Below, piece after piece: positions 32,878-44,277 of a DNA stretch of 64,000 nt. A program made the translations under genes and the position numbers. The stretch is from assembly GCA_047967505.1 (NCBI GenBank), contig CM106538.1; one strand, given 5' to 3'. How positions within the stretch are numbered: position 1 is the first letter of the stretch; each line of letters begins with the position of its first letter. The notes below the pieces were generated by a model, which had not been told where the DNA came from, made no database searches, and worked only from the letters and a program-made list of their open reading frames with translations. This DNA is from Dipteris shenzhenensis (lineage: Eukaryota > Polypodiophyta > Polypodiopsida > Gleicheniales).

Positions 32878-34291
32878 ATGTGGCCAGGAAGCTCTTCAGC
32901 CTCACCTAATCTTTAAGATGCCATCTTTTGGGAGTTATATAACATTTTGGGGCACCCTCCCACTCCTAGGGAGATACACATACATGATGGGTACTCCAAA
33001 CATCCCCCAGGATTCGGCAGTATAGACTCTAAACCACCCCAATCCCACACCAGCCGAGATTACCCTAGTGGAGTCGAGACAACCCAGCCAACTATAGAGC
33101 TGAGCCCCTTCTCCCCCCCTGTAGTCAGGAGGCCCTTCTACCTTGCAGAGCTGCCATTGTACTCTGGTGCAGTCGAGAGTTGATTCTCCAGCTATGAGTG
33201 GCCAGCGTACTCCCATGTAGTCAAGAGTCACGTCTCCAGCTACGAGTGGCCAGCGTACTAGCTCGATGCGATAGGACAATAGGCATAGTAAGTAGGGAGA
33301 GCAGTGGGGGATGCATGGCACAGTGCTTTAGGGGGGGTAATGGTGGGGGCAGGGATGATTCAAATGATGCAGATGTGCCAGGCGATGATGGTATGATCTT
33401 CTATGACATCACTCAGATAGGAGGCATGATCTTGATGGATGCACAGGGGAAGGACATCATGGCCTTCATGCGCTCTGTAATTGCTACTAACAACTACAAA
33501 TATTGCTTTATTCACTAAAAAGACCATCCAAAAAAGTTGGCTGATGAGACCCTCATTGCTGTTCACTCTAGGTATCCCAATCCCCCCAATGTTCACTTCA
33601 CAGATAAATGGGCCAAGTCAAAGATTGCTATGATACTTGCCAATAAAAGATCTTCGCTTAAGAGGTAGGCACTAGCCAAGATTGCCAGGAGATAGGGAGG
33701 TCAACCACCAAGGGGCTAGCCCCACACCACTCATAAGCGTGAGTGGAAGAAAGCAATGAAGGCAACAAAGGGAGACCCTAGTTTGCAACACGTGGAGGCA
33801 CAAAGGATCCAAATGGAGCAATATGGAAATATGCATTTTGGAGCAGGGGGTGTTGAATCATGGGAGGCCCGATTTGTAAGTATCGATCTCAAATTATATT
33901 ATGTTTATGTGGTTTATTAGGATGTTGTTTCTTTGTACTAACCCCTCTGCAAATTGTGCCATCTTGTAGCTTGATATCATGGGCAGGTACCCTACTCATG
34001 TCGAGATAGCCTACCACCACCACCATCGTAGAGGAGATACATGGAGACACTTCTATGATAACGGTTGATTACTGAGGAGCAGTATATCCGGGCTACTAGA
34101 GCGCCCCCCCAGGTATTTAAAAGTAATTTAATAATGTCAATATTATAAATAAAGATTTGATTTTTCATACATTGATACATGTTGTCCCTCGTTTACAGGG
34201 CCCTATGGCTGATCAAGAGGAAGAAGATGAGGAAGAAGGGAGCGAGGAAGGGAGCAAAGAAGGGAGCAAGGACGCGGAGAACTTAGATTAG
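32878..34291 (+). pseudogene. CACTA accessory (TnpA-like) gene, element B
   Basis: ATG 32878 (MWPGSSSASPNL) with an early TAA, then WELYNILGHPPTPREIHIHD, a Pro/Ser-rich linker with frameshifts, GGGRDDSNDADVPGDDGMIF, FYDITQIGGM, FMRSVIATNN, RYPNPPN and HFGAGGVESW up to the donor at 33876. Exon 2 is 33970-34112 (YPTHVEIAYHHHHRRGDTWR) and exon 3 is 34199-34291, with acidic tail EEEDEEEGSEEGSKEGSKD and TAG. The exon plan equals element C. Several frameshifts and stops make it dead. Role inferred: TnpA-like partner of tnp2. Confidence 0.7.
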
Positions 34292-34963
34292 TCGTAGAAG
34301 TAATGCTATCTACTTTTTTGTATTTGAAGCCATTGGCTTGGCTTCGTGCCTCTCTTGTGTATACATTCCTCTTATTTTTTGTACTTGAATCCATAGGACG
34401 TGGCTTGGCTTCATGCTATATGTACATACAAGCACTTTTTAGGTTATGAATTAATATACACTCCTTTTATTTTTTTGGCTTTCAATTTCCTTGTGCAACG
34501 TTCTATCAATGAATGCCTTGTGAACAAAACATTTTGGAGTTGTAATGTTTTATTTGAAATTGTAATCATTGGCTATAGACGTGCTTGCAATCGTGCTAAT
34601 TAAAATGCGGTTGGCTGTAAGAATTGAATTGCACAATATGGAAATGAGATTGTTGTAACTACATAGCATACACAACATACACAGCATTCTATTCAACCAC
34701 AAAAAATTTTGCTTGTATAAAAAAAAAGATTCTGTAGAGCATCTATAAGCGTGTCTATATATGTGTCTTTTTGTTTTGTTTTAATTTCTAAAGAGCATCT
34801 AAAAGCGCATCTATAGGCATGTCTATCTATTATATAGATGCACCTATAGACGCGGGTCTATAGGTGCGCCTATAGACATTCAAATAGATGTGCCCGTAAG
34901 TTTTTTTTTTAGTTAAGGAAACACGTCTGTGTGCACATCTATGGGTGCTTTTGTCTTGTTGTG
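34292..34963. repeat. 3' region, subterminal repeats and right terminus of element B
   Basis: After the accessory stop come duplicated GAAGCCATTGGCTTGGCTTC-type units (34325-34420), also present in C. Degraded TAGACGCG motifs follow (34735-34940), then the end GGGTGCTTTTGTCTTGTTGT-G at 34963. Confidence 0.65.
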
Positions 34964-35174
34964 TGTTTATGGAAAGTTGCTCACAAAGTGCAACGGCATA
35001 TAGTAGTGGCATAGGGTCCCTTGCACAGTCAGCAAGTTGCTTGAATGTGCATATGGAAAGAGGAAAATGCAATATTGTGCCTCATTCAAATGCACATGCA
35101 TGTGTGTAGCAACAATCCTTGGAAGCCTCCTTCAAATTACAACACATCTAAAAGGTGCAACAAGATGTCTTTGA

Positions 35175-37273
35175 ATTCATTGAGCATGGTTCAAAGCCCG
35201 CATTGGAAGAAATCCATGGCCTCTATGGCTAGGGTTGGCACTGGCTGCTCAGTTATGACACCGTCTGTAACAGCATGTTGGATGCCTACTACAATAGGAT
35301 GAAAGAGGAGATGGAATAGTTGTTTATGATGGCATTGGAAAAATGGTGATTCATTTAAAATGAAAATTAGATGTTGAAATTTGTCATTCTTTTACATCAT
35401 CATTTGATAGAGTGTGCAAAAGATGAAAGAAAAACCTTTGGGATTGAAGGAGAGGAAAAGAAGGTACTTACATAACATGGATGCATTGGCACCCACTGGT
35501 GGTGCTAGAAAGAGGAGAGTCTAGGTTACAAGGCTGGTTGTCAAATGTTCCAATGAAATTACACTCTTTTGTGCTACACTATTTGTGACTAAGTTTTTCT
35601 TGTGTTCTTCTTTAGGAACTTCATTGAAGATGTGATGGGAAGAACGGATGGGGATGATATTGACTATTCATATGCTCTAGCTAGTTTATTGAAGTCAAGC
35701 AATGTCATTGGGATACTAAGGGACCCAAGACACAAGCGCTTACATGTGCAAGTTGCTGAAGAGGTGATGAAGGGCTTCAAGGATATTGTGGATGCAAAGG
35801 AGATGCTTGCAACTTCTGATACTGCCGGTGTAAGTCGTGAAGCTTACACATCTATTTTTAAAATTTTCAAGTCTACTATTTTGGGAAACCATAAGAAGTC
35901 TACAGTGTCCCTACCCACACCTTGGTCTATGAGACGTGCACGACGAGAAACAAACCGACGTGCAAGAGAAATGCTTGGAGGGTATCATTGCATAAGGGGC
36001 ACAATGACTTGGAAGAGTAAAAACAAATCTAGCTTGCAAACCTTTGAGATGAATGCTTTCAACAATGTCTACTTAGATGTTGAGAAACTGCAACAAGCAA
36101 TGGTCAAATTCTATGGCATGAGATAAGATGGTAAGAAGAAATCCATTATAGCATTACACTTTACTTAGTCCATTTCCTATATCATGTTTATCCTAACGAT
36201 TTCTCTCTTTTTTTGTACAGATTGCAATGGAAAGCTCATATTTGTCATCAAAATGGATGAAGCTCAATTGGTGAAAGAACACAAGTTAGAGAGAGTGAGC
36301 ATCTGCATTATGAATAAAGCCTTAGCCTTTGTTCAAGGGAACAAAGAAGTAGAGCAAGATTTCTCAGTGCAATCAGAGAAAGATATATGGTGGCTTGCAA
36401 CATTTGAGACTTCGAAAGAGTGCCATGAGACATTGAACTGGGTTCTAGATGGAACAAGAATCCCATTGATGATCCAAAGACAAGAGGAAGGGCAAACATT
36501 GACAGTCGATGGTTATGGAAATTTTCAAGTTGAATGGCATCTTGCTGGTGATTTGAAAACCCTCAAGTGCTTGCATGGTTGTGATACAGGGGCAAATGCA
36601 ATGAACACATGCCTTTATTGCATGTGTTTGAAATGTAAGCAAAAGGCTTGCAATGGGAGAATGGCATTCTATCTTGCAGCCAAACGCAAGCTCCCAATCA
36701 CGACAAGAAGGATCCAAAGTGGGATCCCATCTTGTCCATCCCACTTGAGAGAGTACACATATGTACTTTACACACAAAACTGCATGTACTTGATAAGTTA
36801 TTGTATTTGCATCTTGTTTATGCTTGGAATTTAATTCCCCAAGAAGTATCCACATGCTGCATTGCAGAAGCTAAGAAGTTGCTGTTAGAGATGGGATTCC
36901 ATAGAGGACATGTCAAATAAGAAAATGTCTGGGGTGACAGAATCTTCATGCAAAAGTGTCCATGGATGGAGGGAAGGCAAGGAGATTCCTATCGAACCAC
37001 AATCTCGATAGAGACAAACATACATTATCTCAAAGCAGTTTGGGTTGGGAATACTAGAAAGCATTGTGTGAATGTACGACCAATAAGGCTTCTCATCCTC
37101 AAGTAGCAACTTTGAGAGCTAAAGTATGGACAAAGGTAGATGCATTGATAAAATTGCTTCGCCAAGTTCAAATCAATGAGATGTATTATGAAAGGTTCAG
37201 GATGGCTATGAAAGAGTTAATGCAATTAATGGTGAAAGCATGGGGGGAGTCGCACATTATGCATTACATGGTA
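35175..37273 (+). pseudogene. Multi-exon gene of unrecognised family, 5' part
   Basis: Exon-like blocks: 35175-35346 (FIEHGSKPALEEIHGLYG, then WHWLLSYDTVCNSMLDAYYN, two TAG stops); 35616-36130 (NFIEDVMGRTDGDDIDYSYA ... MRRARRETNRRA); 36221 to about 36830 (DCNGKLIFVIKMDEAQLVKE, WWLATFETSKECHETLNWVL, EWHLAGDLKTLKCLHGCDTG, then CLYCMCLKCK), frameshifted near 36690 (IPLERVHICTLHTKLHVLDK); then MDGGKARRFLSNHN and QVATLRAKVWTKVDALIKLL. Donors and acceptors are GT-AG (36131, 36220). The last donor, ATG|GTAATC, lies at about 37273. The conserved EWHLAGDLK and CxYC motifs look like a nuclease/transposase-type core, but I do not recognise the family. The 3' part resumes at 44904 after CACTA element C. 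Confidence 0.55.
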
Positions 37274-37344
37274 ATCTTGGCACCATCATAATATTTAGCA
37301 CTTGCTTTACAAAAAATTTTTCTTACTAAAATGATTTCCATCAT

Positions 37345-37374
37345 CACAACAACACAAAGCAACTATAGACGCGC
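37345..37374 (+). repeat. Left terminal inverted repeat, element C
   Basis: CACAACAACACAAAGCAACT followed by ATAGACGCGC. It pairs with 44874-44903 with three mismatches. The outer CAT is duplicated at the other end. Confidence 0.92.
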
Positions 37375-37630
37375 TTGGTAGACGCGCAAAATAGCGAGCG
37401 CGTCTATAGGCGTTGCTCTAGTAGAGAAATTACAGGCGCGTCTATTAGCACGGCTAAATGCTCATCTATTTGCGCGTCAATCACCGCGTTTATTTGCGCG
37501 TTAGACCTGAGAAAATACGGGCCCGTCTAACATCCCTTCTATTAGCGCGTCTATTTGCGCGTGTATTTGCGCATTTATTTGCACGTTTACACTGAGACTC
37601 AGACGCGCATTTAGACGCGATCCAAAGAAT
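37375..37630. repeat. Left subterminal TAGACGCG array, element C
   Basis: Many copies of TAGACGCG / CGCGTCTA and near variants (GCGCGTCTATTTGCGCGTCT) occur in both orientations, matching the array at the other end. In En/Spm-type elements such arrays bind TnpA; here that role is inferred. Confidence 0.75.
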
Positions 37631-37787
37631 ACAGAAAGTGAGATTTTGGTGTACATCATTGCTTTCCAAACATTGCCCATGATTACCAAAGCACATAATT
37701 TTTTGCAAGCCCACATATACAAGAATTAAGGGAAATGAGGAGAATGAGAAAATATGTAAAATAGTTTTGCCAATATCAATTGTGGGG

Positions 37788-40700
37788 CTACGGTTCAATC
37801 TCATCCTCAATGAGATCAACCCTTGCCAAACTATCTACTGCAAAATCCAAACAAGTGTTTAGATCTACAAATACATTCAACCCACTACTACTTGTGCCAC
37901 TCATGTGCTCATCGAAATCAAGATCTCCAATGGTAGGCTCGTTCTCACGGGTAATGCCGGCCTCAATATCTATATCTCCTATCTCATGATCATCCTCCTC
38001 TCTTGTATCACGGTCATCATCACGTCCATGGGCATGATCATCCTCCATATGCTCCATATTAGTAAATGTACTATACATCACTTTGGAACGTGGCATAATA
38101 GGTATGACATGCCACCACCTATTATTATCCACCATTGGTTGATAGACAACCTAATTCAAACACAAATACAATCATGTTACTTTTCTTGCATCAAATATTT
38201 AAAAGCGAGTATTTTTATGTGTGTGCACAGTACTTGTTCACATTGTTGCGGTAGTATTAGTGTGTCCTTCCTACTTTGCCAAAACTTTGTGGAGTCAATA
38301 GTTACAAAGCCACTTGCATGGCGTTTGATTGTTGCATTAGGGCCTCTTTCCACCACGTCCTTAAACCACTTTACATCCAAAACATACACAAAGAAGCATC
38401 GAAAGTCAAGCATAATGATATCTTGGATTATGCCACAATAATCATCCATGACTCCATTGGCTCCCTCAAAGCTAGCAATGACGCCGCAATCTTGTGTGTT
38501 TCTCTTATCATCAATCCGTTGTGTTCGAAAATGCTTGCCCTCACACCATATAGCATTGAACATAGTGCACTACACCAAGAAAAAATCAATTAAATAAGCA
38601 ATCTAAATTATAAAAACCTCCTAACTTATGCATAACATTCTATATACCGACCTTGCTCATGCATCCCCTAGCATACTCCCATTCTTCCATTGTGATATGC
38701 ATCCCCTCGTCTTTCTCTGCTTTCTCCATTTCATCAAGTAGCCAATCCACATGAATATCCTTTGGAAGTGCTCTTAGACGCTGAGGGTATGGCACACGAG
38801 ATCCGTGGTGTGTACGAAAGAGGGCCCTTTCTTCTTGTCTTCTTGCCTTTGCATCCTCGTATCTTGTCACCCATCTTTTCATCACACCACTATTAAGCAT
38901 GCAAAAGAGGTTGATACTATTATGCAACTCCGTGTCTATTACTTTGTTGCGTCCTCTTCCTTGAGGCACAATAAAGGTCATCCTTAGGTCTTCATCATCT
39001 CTCCATAGTCATGGGAGAGAGCTATCCACATCAACAAGAAACTCAAAAATATATACAAGTGACTCTTGTACCAACCAACCCTCGGCCATGCTACCTTCGG
39101 GTCTTGCATTTTGTCTCACGAACCCCTTCAAGGTCTTCATGAAGCACTCGAGGAAGAACAACCATCGTGCATGTATAATACCGCATATAGCAATCTCATC
39201 CACCAAATGCACTATGAGATGTAGTTGGCTTGTGAGAATAGAACGTGGAAATGTCTCCTCCACTAAACAAACCGCCTCCACTGACATAACTCGAGCATTC
39301 TCAAGCGTGGTGGGATCTATTTCCTTTGAGCTCACATTTGATGCACTACGTGAAATGCTAGTAGGTAGTATGAACTAAACCCACGAGGAGGTGGTTGATT
39401 AGTTGCTTATAGCTATTCACTCACAAATTTGAAAGGAAAAAGATATTATGCATATAAAATACTTACTTGGAGCATCTTGTGCCAATCATGAGATTTCAAG
39501 CCATATAATTGCTTTACACCTCTTTTCTTGCTCTTTGTAATGGCTCCCTTCAAACACCTCATGCATCCAGTGGGAGTACGAATTGTAGTAATAGCACGCT
39601 TCACCGTCGCCATCTCTAGCTTTGATAACATCCACGGTGCACGAGGTAAAAAAACACGCCCATTTGGTCTCTCTTGAGGCCAAGCTTCACGCATCCTCCC
39701 TATGGTACGTAGATCCTCCCTTATGCCTGCCAAATCTCGTGTCCCATTCAAATGCTCCCAAATGGTAGATGCCACATTCTTGAAGATATGCATGGGATCG
39801 AGCAGGTGATTGATCTTGAGGTGGGACCAATATGGTAAACGATAAAAGATGGAGTATCTAAACAAAATAAAGTGTTAGCGTGCAATCTTCACTTTCAACC
39901 AATATAGCCAATCTTTACTTCCAGCCAATAGTTACAAATCCTTACCGACTCATGCCAAGTGGTGGAGGAGTCGTGGATCCGTCCCAAATTCTCATCCAAT
40001 CTCCCACGGTAGGTGATTGTGGGAGGACTTCATTCCAAGGGGCAACATATCTAGGATGATCAGGTGGGAGAAATCGATGGTGATTCTCATAGATGACCTT
40101 ATTCAATGCGTCTGCCCGTGAGGCAACTAGCGAAGGACCACAAACAGGACATGCATGGTAACCCGATGTAGTGAGACCTGAAACAATAGATGCAATTAAG
40201 AGTGGAAGGTGGGTTTAGGGTGCCACGTCCTTGCCTATTCATAATTAAAAAATGCAATTCTTACTTGAACACTCGCCATAGCCTGGGAAGTCATGCATCG
40301 TCCACATCAAGACTGCTTTGCAGTTGAAGTCTCGTGACGAGGGAGGCCTGCTCACATCATGCACCTCGATACCTCTCCAAAGTATCTCTAGCTCATCAAT
40401 CAAAGGCTCCAAATAAACATCAGGGTTTTTGACTTTATGTTTCCCTGGAATTAGAAGGGACAGCATGACATGTCCTTTCTTAATAGCCATAGAGGGTGGA
40501 AGATTGTAATTCACCAATACCACTGGCCATACACTGTAAGACGTGCTTTTGAAACCAAATGGGTTCACACCATCCATACCCAATCCAAGTCTCAAGCTCC
40601 TAGGTTCTTCCTTGAAGCTTGGCCATGTGTCTTCAATATGCTTCCACGCAGGAGAGTCTGCGGGAGTTCTCCACTTGCCATCGGTTGATCGATGGGAGGA

Positions 40701-41731
40701 ATGCCATGACATGAGCTCTGCAATAGATTTGCACTTGAACATATGTTGGATGCGAGGGATTATGGGAAAATGTCGCAATACCTTACGAGGCACGTCCAAG
40801 GCTTTGAGATCTGCTCTATATCTTGCCTCTCCACAAGTAGGACACTCTCTTGCATCCTTATGTAGTCCACGAAACAAAACGCAATCGTTGACACATGCAT
40901 GGATGCGCTTGTAATCTAATCCTCCAAGAGAGGTCACATGTTGCCTTGCCATATCTCTTGAGGTCGGTAATTTATTCTCCCTTGGAAGCATTTTACACAA
41001 TAGCCTGAACATGAAGACCATAAATGAGGAAAAGCATTCGAGTAATTGACCCACGCACATAATTCATCATGTTTGCAAAATCGACTTTAAATTAAAGCTT
41101 ACTTGAGTAATGCATTCAAACTTGCATTGCTCCATCCATAGATGGTTTGCAAGTTTAGTAACTCAAGGGAGGCACGTAGAATAGAGAATGTGCACCCCTC
41201 AAACAGTGGAGTCGATGCTGCGGTAAAAAGATCATCCTGCTCCATGCTATTATCCCTCCCTTGATGGACATATAAATCCCGCACCATATCATTAAACACC
41301 TCCTCCTCCACGGCTTCATGAGGTAATGGTGGAGGGCTACTATCACCATCACTCCATGCATCCGTAACGGTCCCTCCTGAAGATCCCACCTCATATCGCC
41401 GACGCTTCGCCTCCTCACGACGGGCATAGGGTAACATGTGCGGGTGTGGCACTGCATCCTGTATCAAATTAAAACGGGATCATTATAACTCAAACATATG
41501 AACACCCATAGGTATCTCAATCAACCTTAACTTACAAATCCTTACCCTGTTTACGGTCACATCCCATTCTCCATACTTTGAGATATGATTGAGCGTAATC
41601 CTGCGTGCACGATACATGTTTCCTCGACATCGATCACACAGACATTTGATTTTTTGCTCCAACCACATTTCGCGATGGTGGATACGGAGGGATTCATCCT
41701 CACTGAAGCTGCTTGTTGAAGATGGAGACAT
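37788..41731 (-). CDS. CACTA tnp2 transposase, element C
   Basis: Eight exons join in frame with GT-AG borders: 41731-41546, 41458-41103, 41004-40265, 40177-39946, 39857-39467, 39374-38652, 38569-38234, 38150-37788; 1,109 codons including the final TAG. Domains in order: N-terminal CxxC-type block (WLEQKIKCLCDRCRGNMYRA); acidic linker; tnp2 core (ACVNDCVLF, CPTCGEARY, GMDGVNPFG, ELPYW-like RLPYW, HLLDPMHIFKNV); DUF4218-like (VEETFPRSILTSQLHLIVHL, RQNARPEGSMAEGW); DUF4216-like (DDYCGIIQDII, ASGFVTIDSTKFW); acidic C-terminus. The only nonsense codon is a TGA at 39009-39011 in exon 6, also present in element B, so it is an old lesion or an unseen intron. Expected role: binds the ends and catalyses cut-and-paste transposition. 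Exon 6 lacks 15 residues and an intron that B retains. Confidence 0.85.
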
Positions 41732-41779
41732 CCTACAAACAAACAACCCACCAAATTTGCTCTTCTTCAAATGCTTAAC

Positions 41780-42248
41780 TTAAAAACTCTGTGTCGCGTC
41801 TAAATGCTCGTCTATCGTCGCATCTAATTTCGCGTCTACCTGCGCGTCTAAATGCCTGTCTACTCTGTGTATTTAAACACGCCTGTAGACGCGCTAATAG
41901 ACGCGACTATAGACGCGCTTACGCTTTTGTGTATTCAGATGCGACTATAGACGCGCTAATAGACGCGACTTTTAAACCTGCTTTTCGGCGCGCCGCTCGC
42001 TTTGCTTTTCTTTTAACTACTTAAACTTCGCGAGCGGCTTTCTTCCTTCATTATTAGCAGTTCTATAGATTCGAAGCTTAAGAGAGAGCCTCCCATACAC
42101 ACACAGTTCCAAGCTTTCACTCAAGACAAAGGGACCGTACCTACACAGCTTGCTTCCAAGCCTAAAGAAGAGGAGGAGTACGAACAAGGAGAAGAGGAGG
42201 AGAAGAAACAAGTTTGGAAAAGAAAGATCCTTCCATACCTTTTTCCAA
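41780..42248. promoter_or_regulatory. Divergent promoter region of element C
   Basis: Between the tnp2 ATG (41731) and the accessory leader donor (CCAA|GTAAGT at 42249). TAGACGCG-type motifs are dense at 41795-41990. The remainder holds the presumed 5' leader of the accessory gene (AAGAGAGAGCC...TTCCAAGC). Having the same motif here and at both termini suggests autoregulation by the element's own DNA-binding protein (inference). Confidence 0.5.
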
Positions 42249-42796
42249 GTAAGTCCTTTTGAAGTTGTTCTTGCTTGCTCTTTCCAGTTTTGTACTTTTT
42301 CGCATCCACGAAACGCAGCATCTAGGTATGAGCGACACGTTCTTTTGTCGGGCGAAACGTCCTTTTCCACTTTTGAGTATTCTCGACTGTCGGAGCGCGT
42401 GTATACAGGCGTCTGAGGGCGCGTCTAAACGTGCATCTATAGGCACGTCTATTTGCGCGTCTGGCTTGCTACAGACATGCACAGACGCGGATATAGACAC
42501 CTAAACAGACGATCTGTTAAATGGAAGTTTAAACGAATTGTTAGACGCGCTGTTAGACGGATGTTTGGACGGGCTGTTAAACGCGCTTTTTAACGCACTG
42601 TTAGACGGATGTTTTGACGGTCTGTTAGACGCGGTGATAGACGCGCTTTTACTTGAACTGTTAAACGCTCTGTTAGACGCGTTTATAGACGCGAAGATTA
42701 GACGGGTCTATAGACGCGCTCTGACAGAGCCTCTTTTTTTTTTTCCCCCCTTTCTTCTCAGCTCCCAAAGTAATAGATTTGTTTATTTTTTTCCAG
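42249..42796 (+). repeat. Accessory leader intron with TAGACGCG array, element C
   Basis: GTAAGT donor at 42249 and TTTTTTCCAG acceptor ending 42796. The interval 42410-42725 consists largely of TTAGACGCG, TTAAACGCG and ATAGACGCG units (for example GTTAGACGCGCTGTTAGACG). A third copy of the terminal motif array therefore lies inside a transcribed intron. Confidence 0.65.
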
Positions 42797-42802
42797 TTTA
42801 AC

Positions 42803-44277
42803 ATGTGGGGAGGAAGTGCTTCTAGCTCACCTGATCCGTGTGAATCGATATGGAAGGATTTATATAATATTTTAGGGCACCCTCCTAGTCCTGCGGAGTT
42901 ATACGGGTACATGACGGGTACCCTTAACACTCCCCAGGAGTCGGCAGTACAGACTCCGAGCCACCCCACACCGCCTGAGATCACCCCAGTGGAGTCCGCA
43001 CAGTCGTCTTATGCCCCGTCTTATGCCCCTTCCCCCGTACCGTCTTATGCCCCTTCCCCCATGCCGTCTCATGTCCCTTCTACCGTCCCGTCTTATGCCC
43101 CTTCCCCCATGCCTTCAGGAGGTCCTTCTACCTCAGCGAGTCATCGACGTACTCCCTAGCCGTCGAGACTCGGTTCTCCAGCTACGAGTGGTTAGCGTAG
43201 TCCCGCGCAGTCCCCAGCTATGAGTGGCCAGCGTACGAGCTCGACACGACAGGGTGGCAGGCATAGTAGCAGGGAGAGCGGTGGCGGATGCATGGCACAG
43301 TGCTTTGGGCCATGTGGCGGTGAGGCCGAGGATGATGATTCCGATGATTTAGACATGCCTCTGGGTGATGGTACGATTTATTATGACATCACCCAGATAG
43401 GAGGCATCTTGATGGATGCGCGGGGGAAGGATGTAATGGCCTTCATGTACTCTGTAATTGCTAACAATTACAGAGATTGCTTTATCCACTATAAAGACCA
43501 CCCAAAGAGGTTGGCTGATGAGACCCTCGCTACTGTTCACTCTAGGTATCCTAACCCCCCCAATCGCCAGTTCACAGATAAATGGGCCAAGTCAAAGATT
43601 GTTACGATACTTAGCAATAAAAGATCTTCCCTTAAGAGGCAGGCACTAGCGGAGATTGCCAGACTTGAGGCAGGTCAACCTCCAAGGGGCCCGCCCCACA
43701 CCGCTCAGAAGCGTGAGTGGAAGAAGGCAATGAAGTCAGCGAGGGAGGAGCCCAATCTGCAGCACGTGGAGGCATGGAGGATCCAGATGGAGGAGTATGG
43801 GAGCACGCATTTTGGAGCAGGGGGTGTTGAATCATGGGAGGCCCAATTTGTAAGTATCGATCTCAAATTATATTGCTTATGTAGTTTATTAGGAGGTTGG
43901 TTGTTTCTTTGTACTAATCCCTCCACAAAGTGTATCGCGGTCATGCAGCTTGAGATCGTGGGCAGATACCCTACTCCAGTGGAGACAGCCTACCACCGCC
44001 ACCATCGCAGAGGAGATACATGGAGGCACTTCTATGATGACGGGTTGATTACTGAGGAGCAGTATACCCGAGCAACTGGACATGCCCCCCAGGTATTTGA
44101 AAGTAATTAAATAATGCCAAAATTATAAGTAAAGATTTGATTTTTCATACATTGATATATGTTGTCCCTTGTTTACAGGGCGCCCCTGCACAAGACGACG
44201 AGGAAGACGAGGAAGGAGGTGCAGAAGGGAGCACAAAAGGCAGCGCATCAGGGAGCGTGGAAGGCAGCGAGGATTAG
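42803..44277 (+). pseudogene. CACTA accessory (TnpA-like) gene, element C
   Basis: Exons 42803-43849, 43949-44092 and 44179-44277 join in frame (429 codons before the final TAG). Layout: MWGGSASSSPDPCESIWKDL, then YNILGHPPSPAELYGYMTG; a Pro/Ser-rich linker repeating SYAPSPMPS; a core with IYYDITQIGGILMDARGKDV, SRYPNPPNRQFTDKWAKSKI and STHFGAGGVESW; exon 2 YPTPVETAYHRHHRRGDTWR; acidic tail DDEEDEEGGAEGS. Two in-frame TAGs (43157, 43193) interrupt the linker. The second is in an SG*R repeat of the SGQR found at 43229, so both look like CAG-to-TAG changes; otherwise the frame is intact. The family resembles plant En/Spm accessory proteins, but naming the domain needs a profile search. Confidence 0.7.

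Larger units (their letters stand above)
23796..34963. mobile_element. CACTA element B, rearranged
   Basis: Same two-gene family as element C. The right terminus ends TTGTCTTGTTGTG at 34963, as in C. The left terminus is found reversed at about 24930-24956 (GCTTTTTGCTGTTGTG) because a segment of about 1.6 kb (about 23796-25371) is inverted. A further 2.3 kb is inserted in a tnp2 intron (about 28090-30360). No target-site duplication can be matched (GTA on the flipped left side versus TGT on the right). Confidence 0.75.
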
